This document shows, piece after piece, positions 42,439 through 51,519 of a stretch of DNA of 64,000 nucleotides. How positions within the stretch are numbered: the stretch's first letter is position 1; each line of letters begins with the position of its first letter. Below the pieces are notes generated by a model, which was not told where the DNA came from, searched no databases, and saw nothing but the letters and a program-made list of their open reading frames with translations. This stretch comes from Ruegeria lacuscaerulensis (GTDB taxonomy: Bacteria; Pseudomonadota; Alphaproteobacteria; Rhodobacterales; Rhodobacteraceae): positions 310,001 to 374,000 of the forward strand of contig NZ_WQDY01000002.1 of assembly GCF_013033355.1 (NCBI RefSeq). Direction: 5' to 3'. The position numbers and the translations under genes are program-made.

Positions 42439-43137
42439 ATGCTTGACACCTCAACTCATCCAATTACCGGCCGCTGGCCTGCCCAGACACCCGACAGGTT
42501 GCAGCTTTATTCCTATCCAACGCCAAACGGTGTCAAAGTTTCGATCATGCTGGAAGAGATCGGCCTTCCCTATGAAGCGCATCTGGTCACGCTGGCGGAT
42601 TCAGATGTCAAAAGCCCCGAGTTCCTGTCGCTGAATCCAAACAACAAAATTCCTGCGATTATTGACCCCAACGGCCCGGATGGCGAGGCTGTATCCCTGT
42701 TCGAGAGCGGCGCAATCCTGCTATATCTGGCAGAGAAAAGCGATCAGTTGATGGGCGCGACCGCAGCGGACAAAGCCCGCGTGACGCAATGGCTGATGTT
42801 CCAGATGGGTGGTCTTGGCCCGATGTTCGGTCAGCTTGGCTATTTCCACAAATTCGCCGGTAGCGAGATCGAAGACCCTCGCCCCCGCGAACGCTACATC
42901 AACGAAGCCAAGCGCTTGCTTAATGTGCTAAACACCCAGCTTGAAGGGCAGGAATGGATCGCGGGCAGTTATTCAATTGCCGATATCGCCATTGTACCGT
43001 GGCTGCGAGGCTTGGACTATTACGGTGTGAAAGAGCTGCTTGGATGGTCTGATTTCGCCAACCTTCAGCCATATGTGGACCGCTTTCTGGACCGCCCAGC
43101 GGTCCAGCGCGGATTGGTTATCCCTGCGGCTAGCTAA
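42439..43137 (+). CDS. Glutathione S-transferase family protein
   Basis: A 232-residue GST with thioredoxin-like N-terminal domain (LQLYSYPTPNGVKVSIMLEEIGLPYEAHLV) and an all-helical C-terminal domain. ESGAILLYLAE contains the conserved glutathione-binding Ser (SNAIL/TRAIL-type motif), and NPNNKIPAI the cis-Pro. The PTPNGVKV start and PMFGQLGYFHKFA block resemble the YghU/YfcG disulfide-bond reductase group. ATG 42439 follows AGGAG. It is convergent with ytoQ. Confidence 0.93.
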   Translation: MLDTSTHPITGRWPAQTPDRLQLYSYPTPNGVKVSIMLEEIGLPYEAHLVTLADSDVKSPEFLSLNPNNKIPAIIDPNGPDGEAVSLFESGAILLYLAEKSDQLMGATAADKARVTQWLMFQMGGLGPMFGQLGYFHKFAGSEIEDPRPRERYINEAKRLLNVLNTQLEGQEWIAGSYSIADIAIVPWLRGLDYYGVKELLGWSDFANLQPYVDRFLDRPAVQRGLVIPAAS

Positions 43138-43145
43138 GGCAGATC

Positions 43146-43169
43146 GGGGGCGAGGCATTGCCCCGCCCC
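43146..43169. terminator. Stem-loop between gst and ytoQ
   Basis: GGGGCG (43147-43152) pairs with CGCCCC (43164-43169), with three further pairs inside. It fills the 40 bp between two convergent stops, where a shared terminator is expected. No clear T-run. Confidence 0.4.
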
Positions 43170-43177
43170 ATCGACCG

Positions 43178-43624
43178 CTATCCGGGCAGTTGCCCGGTCA
43201 GAACATAGCGCAGAACCTCGACTACCTGCGCCGGGTGCTCGGCCACGGCCAGAGCTGCGGCGTCGACCTCTTTCAGCGCGTGCTGATGGTCGGGGCCGTG
43301 CAGCACGATCAGGGATTTGCCCAGAGCGGCAGCGTACCCTGCGTCGAAGGCCGCATTCCACTGCTTGTATTTCTCGCCAAAGCGGACCACGACCAAATCC
43401 GCATCCGCGATCCCCTTACGGGTGCGGATCGCGTTGACCATCGCGCCCTTGTGATCGTGCCAGTATTTGTTCGGCTCAGCCCCCAGAATGGCCACGCCGC
43501 AATCGTCACTGGCCGCGTGGTCGGTCACCGGGCTGTTAAAGGTGATTTCCAGCCCCTGCGCGCCTTCGATGATCTGGTCGCGCCAATCGGTGTGAATCTC
43601 GCCCGAGAGGTAAACGTTCAGCAT
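43178..43624 (-). CDS. YtoQ family protein
   Basis: A 148-residue protein with the beginning MLNVYLSGEIHTDWRDQI and the block LGAEPNKYWHDHKGAMVNAIRTRKGIADADLVVVRFGEKYKQWNAAFDAGYAAALGK (in parts), typical of the YtoQ family, related in fold to nucleoside 2-deoxyribosyltransferases. Enzyme activity is not established. ATG 43624. It lies between the gst gene and the pheT terminator and is transcribed alone. Confidence 0.9.
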   Translation of the reverse strand: MLNVYLSGEIHTDWRDQIIEGAQGLEITFNSPVTDHAASDDCGVAILGAEPNKYWHDHKGAMVNAIRTRKGIADADLVVVRFGEKYKQWNAAFDAGYAAALGKSLIVLHGPDHQHALKEVDAAALAVAEHPAQVVEVLRYVLTGQLPG

Positions 43625-43642
43625 GTCTTGTTCCTCCTGAAA

Positions 43643-43669
43643 TGAAAAAGGGGCGCGTCCGGCCCCTTT
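43643..43669 (-). terminator. Rho-independent terminator of pheT
   Basis: On the reverse strand AAAGGGGC, a 7-nt loop, and GCCCCTTT form a perfect 8-bp stem followed by a T-run (complement of 43645-43649), 24 bp after the pheT stop codon. Confidence 0.85.
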
Positions 43670-43692
43670 GTCTTGTTAGCTTGTCGCGCCAA

Positions 43693-46089
43693 TCAGCCGC
43701 GCAGAAGGCCGCCCGTGGCCTTGGACACTTTGGCGATGATCTTCTGACCAACCGCCTCGATATCCTCTTCCTTGAGGGTCTTGTCCGTCGGTTGCAGACG
43801 CACGGTGATGGCCAGCGATTTCTTGCCCTCACCCAGGCTGCCACCGATGAATTCATCGAACACGCGTACATCGTCGATCAGCGCCTTATCCGCGCCTGCT
43901 GCTGCGTTCACCAAGGTCAGAGCTTCGACATCCGCATCAACCACAAAGGCAAAGTCACGTTCCACCGCCTGCAGATCGCGCAGTTCAAGCGCCGCGCGGG
44001 TGGCCCCGGATTTGCGCGGCAGAGGCACTTCGTCCGGCCAGATGGTAAAGGCCATCGCCGGACCCTTGATATCCAGCGCTTGCAGGATGCGCGGGTGCAG
44101 TTCACCAAACACGCCCAGCACCTTTTTCGGACCGAGACAGATTTTGCCATGACGGCCCGGATGCCACCACGCATTACCATCGCGCAGGACCTGCACCTTC
44201 GCGGGCGCTCCGATCGCGGCCAGTACGGCCTCGGCATCGGCTTTGACGTCAAACACATCTACCGCGCGCGCGGCCCCGTGCACATCTTTGGGACCATCGC
44301 GGCCCACCAGCAGACCAGTGATCTGGGTTTTCTGGTTGCCGGGCTCGCCGCCGTGGAAAACAGGGCCAACCTCGAACAGGGCAACATCGGCAAAGCCGCG
44401 CGCCTGATTGCGGGCGGCCGCCTGTAGCAGGCCGGGCAGCAGATCGGGGCGCATATGGCTCATTTCCGAGGAAATCGGGTTTTCCAGTTGCGTCGCGGCA
44501 TCGCCGCCCCTGAACAGGGCCGCCGAGGCCTTATCAATGAAGGTATAGGACACACATTCATTGTAGCCCAGCGCCGCACAAGTCCGGCGGGCCATCGACT
44601 GACGGCGCTGCGTCGGTGTCATCACCGCCTTGGGGATGCCATCGGTCACTCGCGGCAGCGGTTTGCCCTGCAGCTTGGTCAGCGAGGCAATCCGCGCGAC
44701 CTCTTCCACCAGATCGGCCTCGCCCATGACATCGGGGCGCCAGCTGGGCACATGGGCCATCTCGCCTTCGAGGCGGAAACCCAGACGGGTCAGGGTCTGG
44801 CGCTGTTCGCTTTCGGGTATGTCCATCCCGACCAGCGACTGCACCCGCGCCGCATCCAGCTTGTAGGCGCGCGCGTGGTTCGGGGCCTTACCGGCCTCGA
44901 CAACCGAGGATACCTCGCCGCCGCAGATATCCAGAATCATCTGCGTCGCCTGCTCCAACCCTTCGCGGGTGAATTGCGGGTCAACGCCGCGTTCAAAGCG
45001 GTAACGCGCGTCCGAGTTAATCTTCAGAGCGCGGCCCGTCAGGGCGATCTGCACGTGATCCCAAAAGGCGCTTTCGAGGAAGACATTGACCGTTTCATAG
45101 GTACAGCCGGTTTCCTCGCCGCCCATGATACCCGCGATAGATTCCGCGCCCTTGTCGTCCGAGATCACCATCATACCGCGCTGCAGGGTGTATTCCTTCT
45201 CATCCAGCGCCACCAGCGTTTCACCGCCCTTGGCGCGGTGAACCCGCAGGTTGCCCTGCACCTTATCCGCATCAAACACGTGCAGCGGGCGGTTCTGGTC
45301 AAAGGTCATGTAGTTGGTGATATCCACCAACGCCGAAATGGGACGCAGACCGATGGCCTTCAACTGATCCTGCAGCCATTGCGGGCTGGGGCCGTTCTTG
45401 ACGCCCCGGATTACACGACCGGTGAAATGCGGCGCGCCGTCCAGGGTGTCGTCGTCAATCGTCACCTTGATCGGGCATTCGAAATCCCCCGGCACTGGCG
45501 CGTGGATATGCTCTTTCAGCGTACCCACACCGCGCGCTGCCAGATCACGTGCGATGCCAGCCACACCCAACGCATCGGGGCGGTTCGGCGTGATCGCAAT
45601 CTCGATCACCGGATCGACCTTGGACGGGTCATTCTCGGCCAACCAGTCGACGAAGCGATCACCGACCTCGCCCGAGGGCAGTTCGATAATGCCATCATGC
45701 TCGTCCGACAGCTCCAGCTCACGCTCGGAGGCCATCATGCCAAAGCTTTCGACGCCCCGGATCTTGCCGACGCTGATGGTGATATCCAGACCGGGGATAT
45801 ACATGCCCGGTTTGCAAACCACGACAGTGATGCCTTCGCGCGCGTTGGGCGCGCCGCAAATGATTTGCAGATCGCCCTCGTCGGTTTCCACTGTGCAGAC
45901 CCGCAGTTTGTCGGCGTCGGGATGCTTTTCCGCGTGTTTCACATGGCCCAGCGTAAAGCCTGCCAGCCGGTCCGCCGGGTTCACAATCTCTTCGACCTCT
46001 AGCCCGAGGTCGGTCAGCGCCTCGGCGATCTCATCAACCGACGCGTCCGTGTCGAGGTGGTCTTTCAGCCAGGACAGAGTGAATTTCAT
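43693..46089 (-). CDS. pheT: Phenylalanine-tRNA ligase beta subunit
   Basis: The large subunit of the alpha2-beta2 phenylalanyl-tRNA synthetase, at 798 residues the usual size. Domains in order are an N-terminal OB/EMAP-like tRNA-binding domain (about residues 40-150, VGKIRGVESFGMMAS), B3/B4 editing domain (about 200-380), B5, and a C-terminal FDX/anticodon-binding domain (about 700-798, RDFAFVVDADV). ATG 46089. pheS is 1.5 kb upstream on the same strand, separated by an unknown small gene and an esterase gene, so the pair is not contiguous as in E. coli. Confidence 0.97.
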   Translation of the reverse strand: MKFTLSWLKDHLDTDASVDEIAEALTDLGLEVEEIVNPADRLAGFTLGHVKHAEKHPDADKLRVCTVETDEGDLQIICGAPNAREGITVVVCKPGMYIPGLDITISVGKIRGVESFGMMASERELELSDEHDGIIELPSGEVGDRFVDWLAENDPSKVDPVIEIAITPNRPDALGVAGIARDLAARGVGTLKEHIHAPVPGDFECPIKVTIDDDTLDGAPHFTGRVIRGVKNGPSPQWLQDQLKAIGLRPISALVDITNYMTFDQNRPLHVFDADKVQGNLRVHRAKGGETLVALDEKEYTLQRGMMVISDDKGAESIAGIMGGEETGCTYETVNVFLESAFWDHVQIALTGRALKINSDARYRFERGVDPQFTREGLEQATQMILDICGGEVSSVVEAGKAPNHARAYKLDAARVQSLVGMDIPESEQRQTLTRLGFRLEGEMAHVPSWRPDVMGEADLVEEVARIASLTKLQGKPLPRVTDGIPKAVMTPTQRRQSMARRTCAALGYNECVSYTFIDKASAALFRGGDAATQLENPISSEMSHMRPDLLPGLLQAAARNQARGFADVALFEVGPVFHGGEPGNQKTQITGLLVGRDGPKDVHGAARAVDVFDVKADAEAVLAAIGAPAKVQVLRDGNAWWHPGRHGKICLGPKKVLGVFGELHPRILQALDIKGPAMAFTIWPDEVPLPRKSGATRAALELRDLQAVERDFAFVVDADVEALTLVNAAAGADKALIDDVRVFDEFIGGSLGEGKKSLAITVRLQPTDKTLKEEDIEAVGQKIIAKVSKATGGLLRG

Positions 46090-46167
46090 TGCTCGGGGCC
46101 TTTTTTGGCAAACATCCAGTCAGCACAGGCAATGACAAAGAATGCGCCAAGGTGCAAGCGCTGTGCG

Positions 46168-46971
46168 TCACGGATAGGTGGGGGTGCGGCCCAAAAGCTC
46201 GTCCAATTGCCGCCCGATCCAGCCATGGGGGATAAAATGCCCGCCCGGATGCGTGTCCAGCGTCACCTGCCCGCGTGCGCAATCGGTCCACTCCACTCGG
46301 CTGAGGGTCAGGATCGGCACCACGCTCCAATCGCCGCGCGGGGTGGCATCGTGGCACTCATACGCCGCCCGCCACAGCGCCACCGGGTAGGTCGTGTCCC
46401 CATTGAAGCCATAAGGGAAATCCATCACCGTATCGCTGAGGCCGTGTACATGGCGCGCCTCACGCGGGGCTTCGGGGCAGTCTTCGGTCTGGCGGATGCT
46501 GCCTGCAACAGCGAGCAGCGCGGCAATGTCATTGCCCGACTGGCACACATAGCGCCACGCCATCGCGCCGCCAAAGGAATACCCCGAGACGTAGATACGT
46601 TCAGGATCAACCGGATAGCGATTGGCCACATCCTCCAGCACCGCATCGGCAAAGGGAACGTCACGCGTGTCCGATGTCCAGAAGTCCCAGCTTTTGCCCA
46701 AGCCGTTGGGGGCCACCAGCAACACGCCGCGCAGTTTTGTGGCCCCGGCGATGCGCTGATGGTTCACCACCACAGTACCCTGCCGCGCCCAGCCGTGGAA
46801 ATGCAGCAACACGGGCAGAGGCGTTTCGCCGTCCCACCCCTCAGGCTCAAGCACATGATACGAGCGGTCGCCGAGCTCGCAGGCGGTGTCGCCATGGCAA
46901 TCGGATTTCCACGGACCCAAGGCGAATGCAGGGGTGGCGGTCATCAGCAGGAAAAGCAGTCGGTAAATCAT
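46168..46971 (-). CDS. Secreted alpha/beta-hydrolase, PHB depolymerase/esterase-like
   Basis: A 267-residue protein with a signal peptide (about residues 1-17, ending AFA). The alpha/beta-hydrolase core has VLLHFHGWARQG (oxyanion region), the nucleophile elbow SGYSFGGAM, and a late His in HPGGHFIPHGW. It resembles LpqC/feruloyl-esterase and polyhydroxybutyrate depolymerase-type esterases; the substrate is unknown. Five Cys suggest disulfides. It sits between pheS and pheT on the same strand, 78 bp before pheT. Confidence 0.88.
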   Translation of the reverse strand: MIYRLLFLLMTATPAFALGPWKSDCHGDTACELGDRSYHVLEPEGWDGETPLPVLLHFHGWARQGTVVVNHQRIAGATKLRGVLLVAPNGLGKSWDFWTSDTRDVPFADAVLEDVANRYPVDPERIYVSGYSFGGAMAWRYVCQSGNDIAALLAVAGSIRQTEDCPEAPREARHVHGLSDTVMDFPYGFNGDTTYPVALWRAAYECHDATPRGDWSVVPILTLSRVEWTDCARGQVTLDTHPGGHFIPHGWIGRQLDELLGRTPTYP

Positions 46972-47249
46972 AGGCCGGAGCCTAGCCGCCTGACGCGGAC
47001 TGTCACGTCACAACCGTGTGGGAAACTGTAACACGCGCAGATTTCAGCCCTCCGGACAGAGCGCAAGTAGCACTATCGCCAGACCGCGGGATAGCGATCT
47101 GCCAGCTGTGCTGCCCACTTTATGCTGGCCAAATCCGCGCACTGTTCGAGCGGTGCGAAGGCGGAGACAAATCGCCAGCCCGTCCGGGCGGTTTCGTCCA
47201 TTGGGCTCGAACCAATGGCGCCATAATGAACGACCGATAGCGCGGTGGC
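46972..47249. other. 278-bp spacer with stacked hairpins, no confident gene
   Basis: Two perfect hairpins stand out: CCATTGG / CCAATGG around 47198-47218 with loop TTCGAGC (when read on the reverse strand), and CCGATAG / CTATCGG at 47234-47256, which overlaps the stop of the small gene at 47250. A forward open frame (47016-47240) runs through them but lacks ribosome-binding support. The first hairpin looks like a tRNA T-arm, but no acceptor or anticodon arm pairs with it. It may act as a terminator region or a dispersed repeat. Confidence 0.45.
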
Positions 47250-47567
47250 CTATCGGCCTTTGCTCCGCGCTAATTTCTTGAAACGGCCAAGCAGTTTCTT
47301 GGTTTTCCAAAGTTGATTGCGTCGACCACTTTTAACTTGGTCCCGTTTCTCCCAGACCCGATGAAATGCCAGCATAAAAAGCCCCTGAAATGGCGACATT
47401 GCAAGCAAAATCAGAACACTCATCCATCCCAGCAAAAAGCTGTCCAACACACAGAAAACAAGAAACCAGGAAAACAGAAGACCCGCGCCAACCCACCTGC
47501 GGTTACGCCCAGAGAACGCATAACACCGGTCGTAGTATTTCGAGAAATACACGCCGAGCAGATACAC
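47250..47567 (-). CDS. Unknown small membrane protein downstream of pheS
   Basis: A 105-residue protein with two hydrophobic helices (about residues 26-46 and 48-66) and a very basic tail (WKTKKLLGRFKKLARSKGR). I do not recognise the family. GTG 47567 follows the pheS TAA directly; a second GTG at 47552 is possible. No good ribosome-binding site is visible, so translation may be coupled to pheS. Its stop lies in a hairpin. Confidence 0.6.
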   Translation of the reverse strand: MYLLGVYFSKYYDRCYAFSGRNRRWVGAGLLFSWFLVFCVLDSFLLGWMSVLILLAMSPFQGLFMLAFHRVWEKRDQVKSGRRNQLWKTKKLLGRFKKLARSKGR

Positions 47568-48641
47568 TTACCGGCTCAAACCACCATGCAGGTTCGGCAT
47601 ATCCAGCGCCGCGAACCCATAGTGGCGCAGCCAGCGCAGATCACTGTCAAAGAACGCTCGCAAATCCGGAATGCCGTATTTCAGCATCGCCAGACGGTCG
47701 ATGCCGATCCCGAACGCGAAACCCTGATACACCTCGGGGTCGATGCCACCGGCGGCGATCACCTTCGGGTGGACCATGCCGGAACCCAGAATCTCCATCC
47801 AGTCGTCGCCCTCGCCGATCTTCAGCTGGCCGTTATCCCAAGAACAGCGGATATCGACCTCGGCCGAGGGCTCGGTGAAGGGGAAGTGCGAGGCGCGGAA
47901 GCGCAGCTCGACGTCGTCGACCTCGAAGAAGGCTTTCACGAACTCTTCCAGAACCCATTTCAGGTTCGCCATCGAGATGTCCTTGTCGATGGCCAGCCCT
48001 TCGACCTGATGGAACATCGGCGTGTGGGTCTGGTCATAGTCGGCGCGATACACACCGCCCGGACAGATCACGCGGATCGGCGCGCCCTGTTTCTCCATCG
48101 AGCGGATCTGTACCGGAGACGTATGGGTACGCAGCACATGCGGCGGACGGTCGTCACCTTCGGCGCGGTGCATGTAGAACGTGTCCATCTCGGCCCGCGC
48201 GGGGTGGTGGCCGGGGATGTTCAGGGCGTCGAAATTATACCAGTCGTCCTCGATCCGGGGCCCTTCAGCCACCGAGAAGCCCAGTTCGGCGAAGATCGCG
48301 GTCAGTTCCTCGGTCGCCTGGCTGATCGGGTGGATCGAGCCCTGACGGCGCGAACGGGTCGGCAAGGTAACGTCCAGCCATTCGGTGCGCAGACGTTCAT
48401 CCAGCGCGGCATCGGCTAGCGCGGATTTTTTGGCGGCCAGCGCCGAGTTAATCTCATCCTTCAGAGCGTTCAGCGCGGGGCCTGTAACCTGGCGTTCCTC
48501 GGGGGTCATTTTGCCCAGCTCGCGCATCTTCAGCGCGACCTCGCCTTTTTTGCCCACGGCGGCGACGCGGATCGCCTCAAGCGCGCTCTCGTCGCCCGCT
48601 TCGGCGATTTGGCCCAGATATTTTGCCTTAAGATCGTCCAT
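47568..48641 (-). CDS. pheS: Phenylalanine-tRNA ligase alpha subunit
   Basis: The catalytic subunit of phenylalanyl-tRNA synthetase at 357 residues. It has an N-terminal coiled coil (about 1-85), class II motif 1 with [14 protein letters not shown], motif 2 region with [14 protein letters not shown] and [24 protein letters not shown], and motif 3 [18 protein letters not shown] near the C-terminus. ATG 48641. It leads a reverse-strand group with the small membrane gene, esterase and pheT. Confidence 0.97.
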   Translation of the reverse strand: MDDLKAKYLGQIAEAGDESALEAIRVAAVGKKGEVALKMRELGKMTPEERQVTGPALNALKDEINSALAAKKSALADAALDERLRTEWLDVTLPTRSRRQGSIHPISQATEELTAIFAELGFSVAEGPRIEDDWYNFDALNIPGHHPARAEMDTFYMHRAEGDDRPPHVLRTHTSPVQIRSMEKQGAPIRVICPGGVYRADYDQTHTPMFHQVEGLAIDKDISMANLKWVLEEFVKAFFEVDDVELRFRASHFPFTEPSAEVDIRCSWDNGQLKIGEGDDWMEILGSGMVHPKVIAAGGIDPEVYQGFAFGIGIDRLAMLKYGIPDLRAFFDSDLRWLRHYGFAALDMPNLHGGLSR

Positions 48642-48711
48642 GACGCCCTCTGAATTTGGTCGCCAACCTGCTATCGGCCCCGCCCCGCGAATGCAAGCGG
48701 GACGGTGCTGA

Positions 48712-50082
48712 TCAATAGCTGTATTCGGGATAAATCCGGGTCAGATCGCCATTCCAGTCGCCATTGTAGTGATCCAGCAACTCATCGGCGGGGACTTTCC
48801 CTGTGTCGATGCTTTCCTTCAGCGCGTTCAGGAAATGCGTCTCGTCCGGCACCAGACCACCTGCGCCGGGGAAGGCGCGGGATTTCAGACCAGCCTCGGA
48901 GATCGCCACGACCTCGCGTGCCAAATCGTGCATTTTGATGCCGCCAACCTGTGCCTGAAGACCCTGAACGGCAGCCTGAACGCGCAGTTCTTCGCGGGTG
49001 TCCGCGTCCCAGCCTTTGACCAGATCCCACGCCGCATCCAGCGCACCCTGATCGTAGGTCAGACCGACCCAGAAGGCAGGCAGCGCGCACAGGCGTCGCC
49101 ACGGGCCGCCATCGGCGCCGCGCATCTCCATGTATTTCTTGATGCGAGCCTCGGGGAAAGCGGTGGTCAGGTGGTCGGCCCAATCGCTGAGCGTCGGCGT
49201 CTCACCGGGCAGCGCGGGCAGTTTGCCCTGCAGGAAGTCGCGGAAGGACATGCCCAGCGCGTTGATATACTGCCCGTCGCGATAGGCGAAATACATCGGC
49301 ACATCGAGCGCGTATTGCACGTAACGCTCGAACCCAAAGCCCTCTTCGAACACAAACGGCAACATGCCCGTCCGCGCATCATCTAGATGCCGCCAGATAT
49401 GGCTGCGCCAGCTTTTCTGGCCGTTGGGCTTGCCCTCGAAGAAAGGCGAATTGGCAAACAGCGCCGTCGCCACCGGCTGCAGGGCCAGCGCGACACGTAG
49501 TTTCTGGACCATGTCGGCCTCGGACCCAAAGTCGATATTTACCTGAACAGTACAGGTACGCCGCATCATGGCGCGGCCCATGGTGCCGACCTTTTCCATG
49601 TAGTCGTTCATCAGCCGATAGCGGCCCTTGGGCATCAACGGCATCTCGTCATGGGTCCAGATCGGAGCCGCACCCAGACCGATGAAGCCCACGCCGATCT
49701 CATCGGCGATATCCTTCACCTCGCGCAGGTGGGTGTTCACCTCATCGCAGGTCTCGTGGATCGTCTCCAGCGGAGCGCCCGATAGTTCCAGCGCACCGCC
49801 GGGTTCCAGGCTGACATTCGCGCCGTCCTTTTCCAGACCGATCAGGTTGTCGCCCTCGCGCACCTCGGCCCAGCCATGGCGGTCGCGCAGACCCTCAAGC
49901 ACCGCAACAATGGAACGCTTGCCCTCGAACGGCAGCGGTTTCAGCGTGTCCTTGCAATAGCCGAACTTTTCATGCTCGGTCCCGATGCGCCAATCGGCTT
50001 TGGGCTTGCAGCCCGATTCCAGATATTCCGCTAGCTGTTCGTGGCGTTCGATCGGCCCGCCGCCGGACTGGGGGATGGACAT
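48712..50082 (-). CDS. Glutamate-cysteine ligase (plant/alphaproteobacterial type)
   Basis: The first enzyme of glutathione synthesis, 456 residues. Typical of the plant-like class: [39 protein letters not shown], and [21 protein letters not shown]. coli-type GshA is unrelated at this level. ATG 50082. It is followed 70 bp later by pheS on the same strand and preceded by the GNAT/rsmE group after a 64-bp gap. Confidence 0.94.
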   Translation of the reverse strand: MSIPQSGGGPIERHEQLAEYLESGCKPKADWRIGTEHEKFGYCKDTLKPLPFEGKRSIVAVLEGLRDRHGWAEVREGDNLIGLEKDGANVSLEPGGALELSGAPLETIHETCDEVNTHLREVKDIADEIGVGFIGLGAAPIWTHDEMPLMPKGRYRLMNDYMEKVGTMGRAMMRRTCTVQVNIDFGSEADMVQKLRVALALQPVATALFANSPFFEGKPNGQKSWRSHIWRHLDDARTGMLPFVFEEGFGFERYVQYALDVPMYFAYRDGQYINALGMSFRDFLQGKLPALPGETPTLSDWADHLTTAFPEARIKKYMEMRGADGGPWRRLCALPAFWVGLTYDQGALDAAWDLVKGWDADTREELRVQAAVQGLQAQVGGIKMHDLAREVVAISEAGLKSRAFPGAGGLVPDETHFLNALKESIDTGKVPADELLDHYNGDWNGDLTRIYPEYSY

Positions 50083-50146
50083 GAACCGCTCTCCGATCCT
50101 GATGTGTCTGTCTTTGGGTCAGTCGTGGGGGGAAATGCCGCCAGTG

Positions 50147-50674
50147 TCAATGCAGCCGCAGATGCGCCGGGCGCATCGGGCGCTTTTCCCAGATCACTAC
50201 AGGATGCACCGCACCGCCGTTCAGTTCGGCCAGCATTTGCTCGGTTTTCAGCCCCGGCAGGTTCGAGAACACATCAAACAGCGCCTCTGCACCTTCGGCA
50301 TTCACGGGAATGTGAAGCGTTGGCTGGCCCGGCTGAGACAGCACCCAATGCGCCGGGTTCGAGGTCGGGTCCAGTGCCAGCCGTTCGATCTCGCGTGCGG
50401 CGACCATGCCGCCGTCCAGCGGGCCCAGATAGGTGATCTGACCTTCGTCGATGGTGACAACGCCGGGGCCGCCTGCCCCAGTACGGAATCGCGCGCGCTG
50501 AAAACCTATGACGGCCAGCGCCACGGCCACGGCAACCAGAACCCAGCCCATCCAGCCCAGCAATCCGCCGGGGCCGCTGATCCAGCTAAGGCCAACGAGC
50601 AGGACGGCCACGGCAACCAACACTTCGCGCCAGCGCCACAGGGCCAGTTTGGCTTCGGGTCGGATAAAGCTCAT
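50147..50674 (-). CDS. Conserved hypothetical membrane protein
   Basis: A 175-residue protein with two adjoining N-terminal hydrophobic helices (about residues 17-33 and 37-58) and a soluble C-terminal domain starting VVTIDEGQITYLGPLDGG that looks beta-rich, possibly PH-like. No enzyme motif. ATG 50674 overlaps the GNAT gene by ATGA. It therefore closes an operon of rsmE, GNAT and this gene. Confidence 0.78.
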   Translation of the reverse strand: MSFIRPEAKLALWRWREVLVAVAVLLVGLSWISGPGGLLGWMGWVLVAVAVALAVIGFQRARFRTGAGGPGVVTIDEGQITYLGPLDGGMVAAREIERLALDPTSNPAHWVLSQPGQPTLHIPVNAEGAEALFDVFSNLPGLKTEQMLAELNGGAVHPVVIWEKRPMRPAHLRLH

Positions 50675-51519
50675 GCCGGGTCCTTTGGGTCTTTGAACAG
50701 GATCAGTGAAAACTGCCCTGCCGGTTTGAATCCAATAGCCATATAGGCACGCGCTGCGGAATCAGAAGCCGCAAACAGAACGGCACGGGACACACCACTG
50801 GCGTTTGCCTCAAGCAGATGCAACCCAACCGCCAAGCGGGCATACCCCCGCCCACGCAGTTCGGGCGGGGTATAAACCCCTCCGATCTGGACAACGTCAG
50901 GCAAGCGTGCGTTGAACCCGGTCATGGCCACGGGCTGCCCGTCGATCAGCAATATTCGATGTGAGTTGCGCTGAGTATAAGCGACAAAGTCCTTACGCGC
51001 CTGTTTGCGTGCGCGGGCGGGATCGAAATCCATCGCCTCGATCAAATAGTCGGTCCGCCAGCCTTCGGCAATGTCCCCGTAAAACCCGCTTAAGGGTTCC
51101 AGCATAGCGCCCGTCGTGTCCGGCACGACAAGCTGTGTCAGGTCCAGCGTAAAGCCCGGTTCATCACTGTTGAGCGTCGCGGGTCTGCCGGCCCATCCCG
51201 CCATCTGCATGATACGCCGCGCCTGAGCCGCCTCGGCGGCGATGCCGAACAAGGGACGCCCCCGGATCAGGTCAATCGCGGCCATAAGCTCGTCATCGGA
51301 ACAGTCCGGGCACTGGGTCAGGACCATGCCCTCATTAGTGATCGCGAAGACCGCGCGAGGGCCGTCACCCAAAGTCCAGACGTTCAAAGCACGAGGGTCC
51401 GTGCCCCTCAAACCAAAATCCCGCAGATTGGCCAGAGGAAACATCGAGGTCTGAATGTGGTCGGACAAAAACCGGGTGATGCGTGGCACGTCCTCTTGTT
51501 GGGCCTGTTGCCAGCTCAT
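50671..51519 (-). CDS. GNAT family N-acetyltransferase
   Basis: A 282-residue protein with an N-terminal extension and a C-terminal GNAT domain (about residues 170-275). The acetyl-CoA loop is seen as YTPPELRGRGYARLAV, where R-G-x-G-x-A is the Q/R-x-x-G-x-G/A motif, followed by VLFAASDSAARAYMAIGF. The acceptor is unknown. ATG 51519 overlaps the rsmE stop (ATGA), and its own end overlaps the next gene, so expression is coupled. Confidence 0.88.
   Translation of the reverse strand: MSWQQAQQEDVPRITRFLSDHIQTSMFPLANLRDFGLRGTDPRALNVWTLGDGPRAVFAITNEGMVLTQCPDCSDDELMAAIDLIRGRPLFGIAAEAAQARRIMQMAGWAGRPATLNSDEPGFTLDLTQLVVPDTTGAMLEPLSGFYGDIAEGWRTDYLIEAMDFDPARARKQARKDFVAYTQRNSHRILLIDGQPVAMTGFNARLPDVVQIGGVYTPPELRGRGYARLAVGLHLLEANASGVSRAVLFAASDSAARAYMAIGFKPAGQFSLILFKDPKDPA

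Noticed and set aside
43193-45700. Long forward-strand open frames opposite pheT and other reverse genes (for example 44455-46002, and 58044-59819 opposite uvrC)
   Set aside because: They mirror conserved reverse-strand genes and have the arginine/histidine-rich composition of antisense frames in GC-rich DNA.
47197-47221. Possible tRNA gene suggested by GGTTCGAGCCC on the reverse strand
   Set aside because: Only the T-arm-like hairpin exists; no acceptor stem, D-arm or anticodon arm with correct spacing could be drawn.
47016-47240. Forward open frame of 74 codons between the esterase and the gene after pheS
   Set aside because: It passes through two hairpins, lacks a ribosome-binding site and shows no domain.
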